Assembly (NCBI RefSeq): GCF_902706185.1
Contig: NZ_CACSJM010000058.1
Span: 1 to 35,220, forward strand
DNA from: Roseomonas sp. 18066
GTDB taxonomy: Bacteria > Pseudomonadota > Alphaproteobacteria > Acetobacterales > Acetobacteraceae
Direction: 5' to 3'
Length of the DNA stretch: 35,220 nt
Below are positions 31,732 to 35,220 of this stretch, piece by piece. Made by a program: the position numbers and the translations under genes. How positions within the stretch are numbered: position 1 is the stretch's first letter; every line of letters begins with the position of its first letter. Under the pieces are notes generated by a model. It ran no database searches and was not told where the DNA came from. It worked only from the letters and a program-made list of their open reading frames with translations.

Positions 31732-31735
<4 letters not shown>
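30308..31735 (-). CDS. tldD: TldD metalloprotease
   Basis: 475 residues, start ATG 31735. TldD hallmark HEAIGHGLEGDF (about 253-264) contains the HExxxH zinc site. Other conserved parts: SASFDATRGFGLRAV (near 60), GVTVVDDGT (near 283), VDDEGTPSGRTVLIEDGIL and the Gly-rich WGVNFAGGQVD segment near residue 380. With TldE (PmbA) it forms a cytosolic protease known for maturing microcin B17 and degrading CcdA. TldE is not in the window. Its start overlaps the kinase stop by 4 bases (ATGA), so it is coupled to the gene before it. Confidence 0.95.
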
Positions 31736-34007
<2,272 letters not shown>

Positions 34008-34011
<4 letters not shown>

Positions 34012-35075
34012 GGCCGCGGCGGCCGCAGCGCGTGCAGCGCGGCCAGCACGGCGCTGAGCACGCCGACGGCGACCGCCTGGTGCAGCGTGCCCAGCCAGAC
34101 CGGCACCACCAGCAGCAGGGTGGCGACGCCCAGCGCATATTGCAGCGCGACGGTCCCGCCCAGCGCCAGCAGCGCGCCGCGGGCGAAGCCGGGCGCCAGC
34201 GCGCGCCAGCCCCAGGCGGCGGCGGCCAGGGCGGCGAGGCCGGTCAGCGTCGCCAGCAGCCGGTGGTTGAACTGCACCGCGGCGATATTGGCGGTGAAGT
34301 TGTGCAGGAAGGGCGACAGCTCGGCATAGCCGGGCGGCACCCATTCGCCGTCCATCAGCGGGAAGGTGTTGTAGGTCAGCCCCGCCTTCAGCCCGGCGAC
34401 GAAGCCGCCGGCCAGCAGGGTCAGCACCACCAGGGCCGCGGTCAGATGCGCCAGCCGCCGCAGCCCCGCCGGCTGCCGCGGGCCCGAGCGCGCCGGGCGC
34501 AGCAGCGACAGCGCCGTCCACAGCACGACGCCGTAGAGCAGCAGCGCCAGCCCCAGATGCGCCACCAGCCGGTAGGGCGAGACCGCCGTGCGGTCGGCGT
34601 CGAAGCCGGAGGCCACCATGAACCAGCCGACGCCGCCCTGCGCGCCGCCCAGCAGCAGCAGCAGCACCAGCCGCGGCCCCAGCCCCTGCGGGATCCGGCC
34701 GCGCAGCCAGAACCAGGCCAGCGGCAGGGCGAAGGCCAGGCCCAGCATCCGCCCCCACAGCCGGTGCGACCATTCCAGCCAGAAGATCTGCTTGAAGCCC
34801 TCGATGCCGAAGCCGGCATTGACCAGCTGGTATTGCGGGATGGTGCGGTACAGGTCGTAGAGCCGCTGCCACTCGGCCTGCGACAGCGGCGGCAGCGCCC
34901 CCGACAGCGGCGCCCATTCCATGATCGACAGGCCCGAGCCGGTCAGCCGCGTGGCGCCGCCGAGGGCCACCATCACCCAGATCAGCCCGGCCATGATCAG
35001 CAGCCAGGTGCCGAGGGCGCGGCGGTTGGCCAGGTCGCGGCCGGAAGGGGCGGGGGTCGAGGAATCGAAGGGCAT
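34008..35075 (-). CDS. ctaA: Heme A synthase CtaA (COX15 type)
   Basis: 355 residues, start ATG 35075. Eight membrane segments in the CtaA/COX15 layout: the N-terminal GLIWVMVALGGATRLTGSGL, then the WSHRLWGRMLG heme-ligand histidine, AHLGLALLLYG, FNHRLLATLTG, and LHQAVAVGVL with the fourth conserved His. The conserved GGATRLTGSGLS motif follows the first segment. It oxidises heme O to heme A for cytochrome c oxidase in the inner membrane. It overlaps the kinase start by 4 bases (ATGA), so three reverse genes form one unit. Neither ctaB nor cox genes are in the window. Confidence 0.95.
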
Positions 35076-35079
35076 GTCG

Positions 35080-35108
35080 CTGTCACATTAGCACGGGTGT
35101 CGTGACAG
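35080..35108. promoter_or_regulatory. Inverted repeat just upstream of ctaA
   Basis: CTGTCAC (35080-35086) and GTGACAG (35102-35108), perfect 7-bp arms 22 bases apart centre to centre (two helical turns), only 4 bases from the ctaA start. A repressor bound here would block initiation of the ctaA-kinase-tldD unit; it could also form an RNA hairpin masking the start. The rest of the window to 35220 shows no gene. Confidence 0.45.
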
Positions 35109-35220
35109 GTGGCATGCCGCGCCCCGCCGGCAAAGGGGCAAGCGCGCCCGCCCGCCCGGGCGTTTTGCCCCATCGGGCCTGCCCCGCCGGCGGCGCCTTG
35201 CTGCCCAGACCGCGCCGCTC

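Overview
The window is very GC-rich DNA with dense genes and short intergenic gaps. The gene set fits an alphaproteobacterium of the Rhodospirillales/Acetobacteraceae type, Roseomonas-like. Supporting signs are an ImuB-DnaE2 mutasome, a Bug/TctC tricarboxylate-type binding protein, CtaA, an alphaproteobacterial GAAC-N7-GAAC SOS box and several small lineage-type hypothetical proteins. The taxon is inferred from gene content and composition, not from a marker gene.

Left chromosomal part (1-10362). The window opens inside imuB, which overlaps dnaE2 by GTGA; together they encode SOS translesion synthesis. A small secreted protein with a strong intrinsic terminator follows, then small hypotheticals, a Bug-family periplasmic binding protein, three small mutually similar proteins (7522-7758, 7815-8027, 10054-10320), a DUF6481-like charged protein, a DUF3606-like protein, a one-TM protein and an XRE-type regulator with a candidate operator upstream.

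Central mobile element (10363-22110). A 46-bp perfect direct repeat bounds an 11.7-kb element inserted in a tRNA-Thr(TGT) gene. The intact tRNA is at the right end, and a displaced 3' tRNA fragment is at the left end beside a tyrosine integrase. The element carries the integrase, a putative HUH Rep-like protein, a serine resolvase, a small winged-helix-like protein, a complete type I restriction-modification operon (hsdR-hsdM-hsdS), an unknown protein and a MobV/Pre-type relaxase with a hairpin-rich, oriT-like region upstream. It has no conjugation apparatus, so it reads as an integrative mobilizable element with a defence cargo and perhaps its own rolling-circle replication initiator. Subterminal 23-bp repeats (2 mismatches) at both ends look like integrase arm sites. 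This element is the most notable thing in the window.

Right chromosomal part (22137-35220). A one-TM coiled-coil protein is divergent from a HTH/S24 (LexA/CI-like) regulator; between them lie an inverted repeat and a perfect SOS box. Then come a DEDDh exonuclease with a BRCT-like C-terminus, a metallophosphatase, a small hypothetical, a PAP2 phosphatase, a YegS-like lipid kinase, a Stealth-family sugar-phosphate transferase of different composition, and a basic hypothetical. After a three-hairpin terminator cluster, a reverse-strand operon encodes ctaA, a multi-PAS histidine kinase and tldD, joined by ATGA overlaps.

DNA damage response and genome defence recur: imuB-dnaE2, the SOS-boxed S24 protein next to an exonuclease, and the RM-bearing element.
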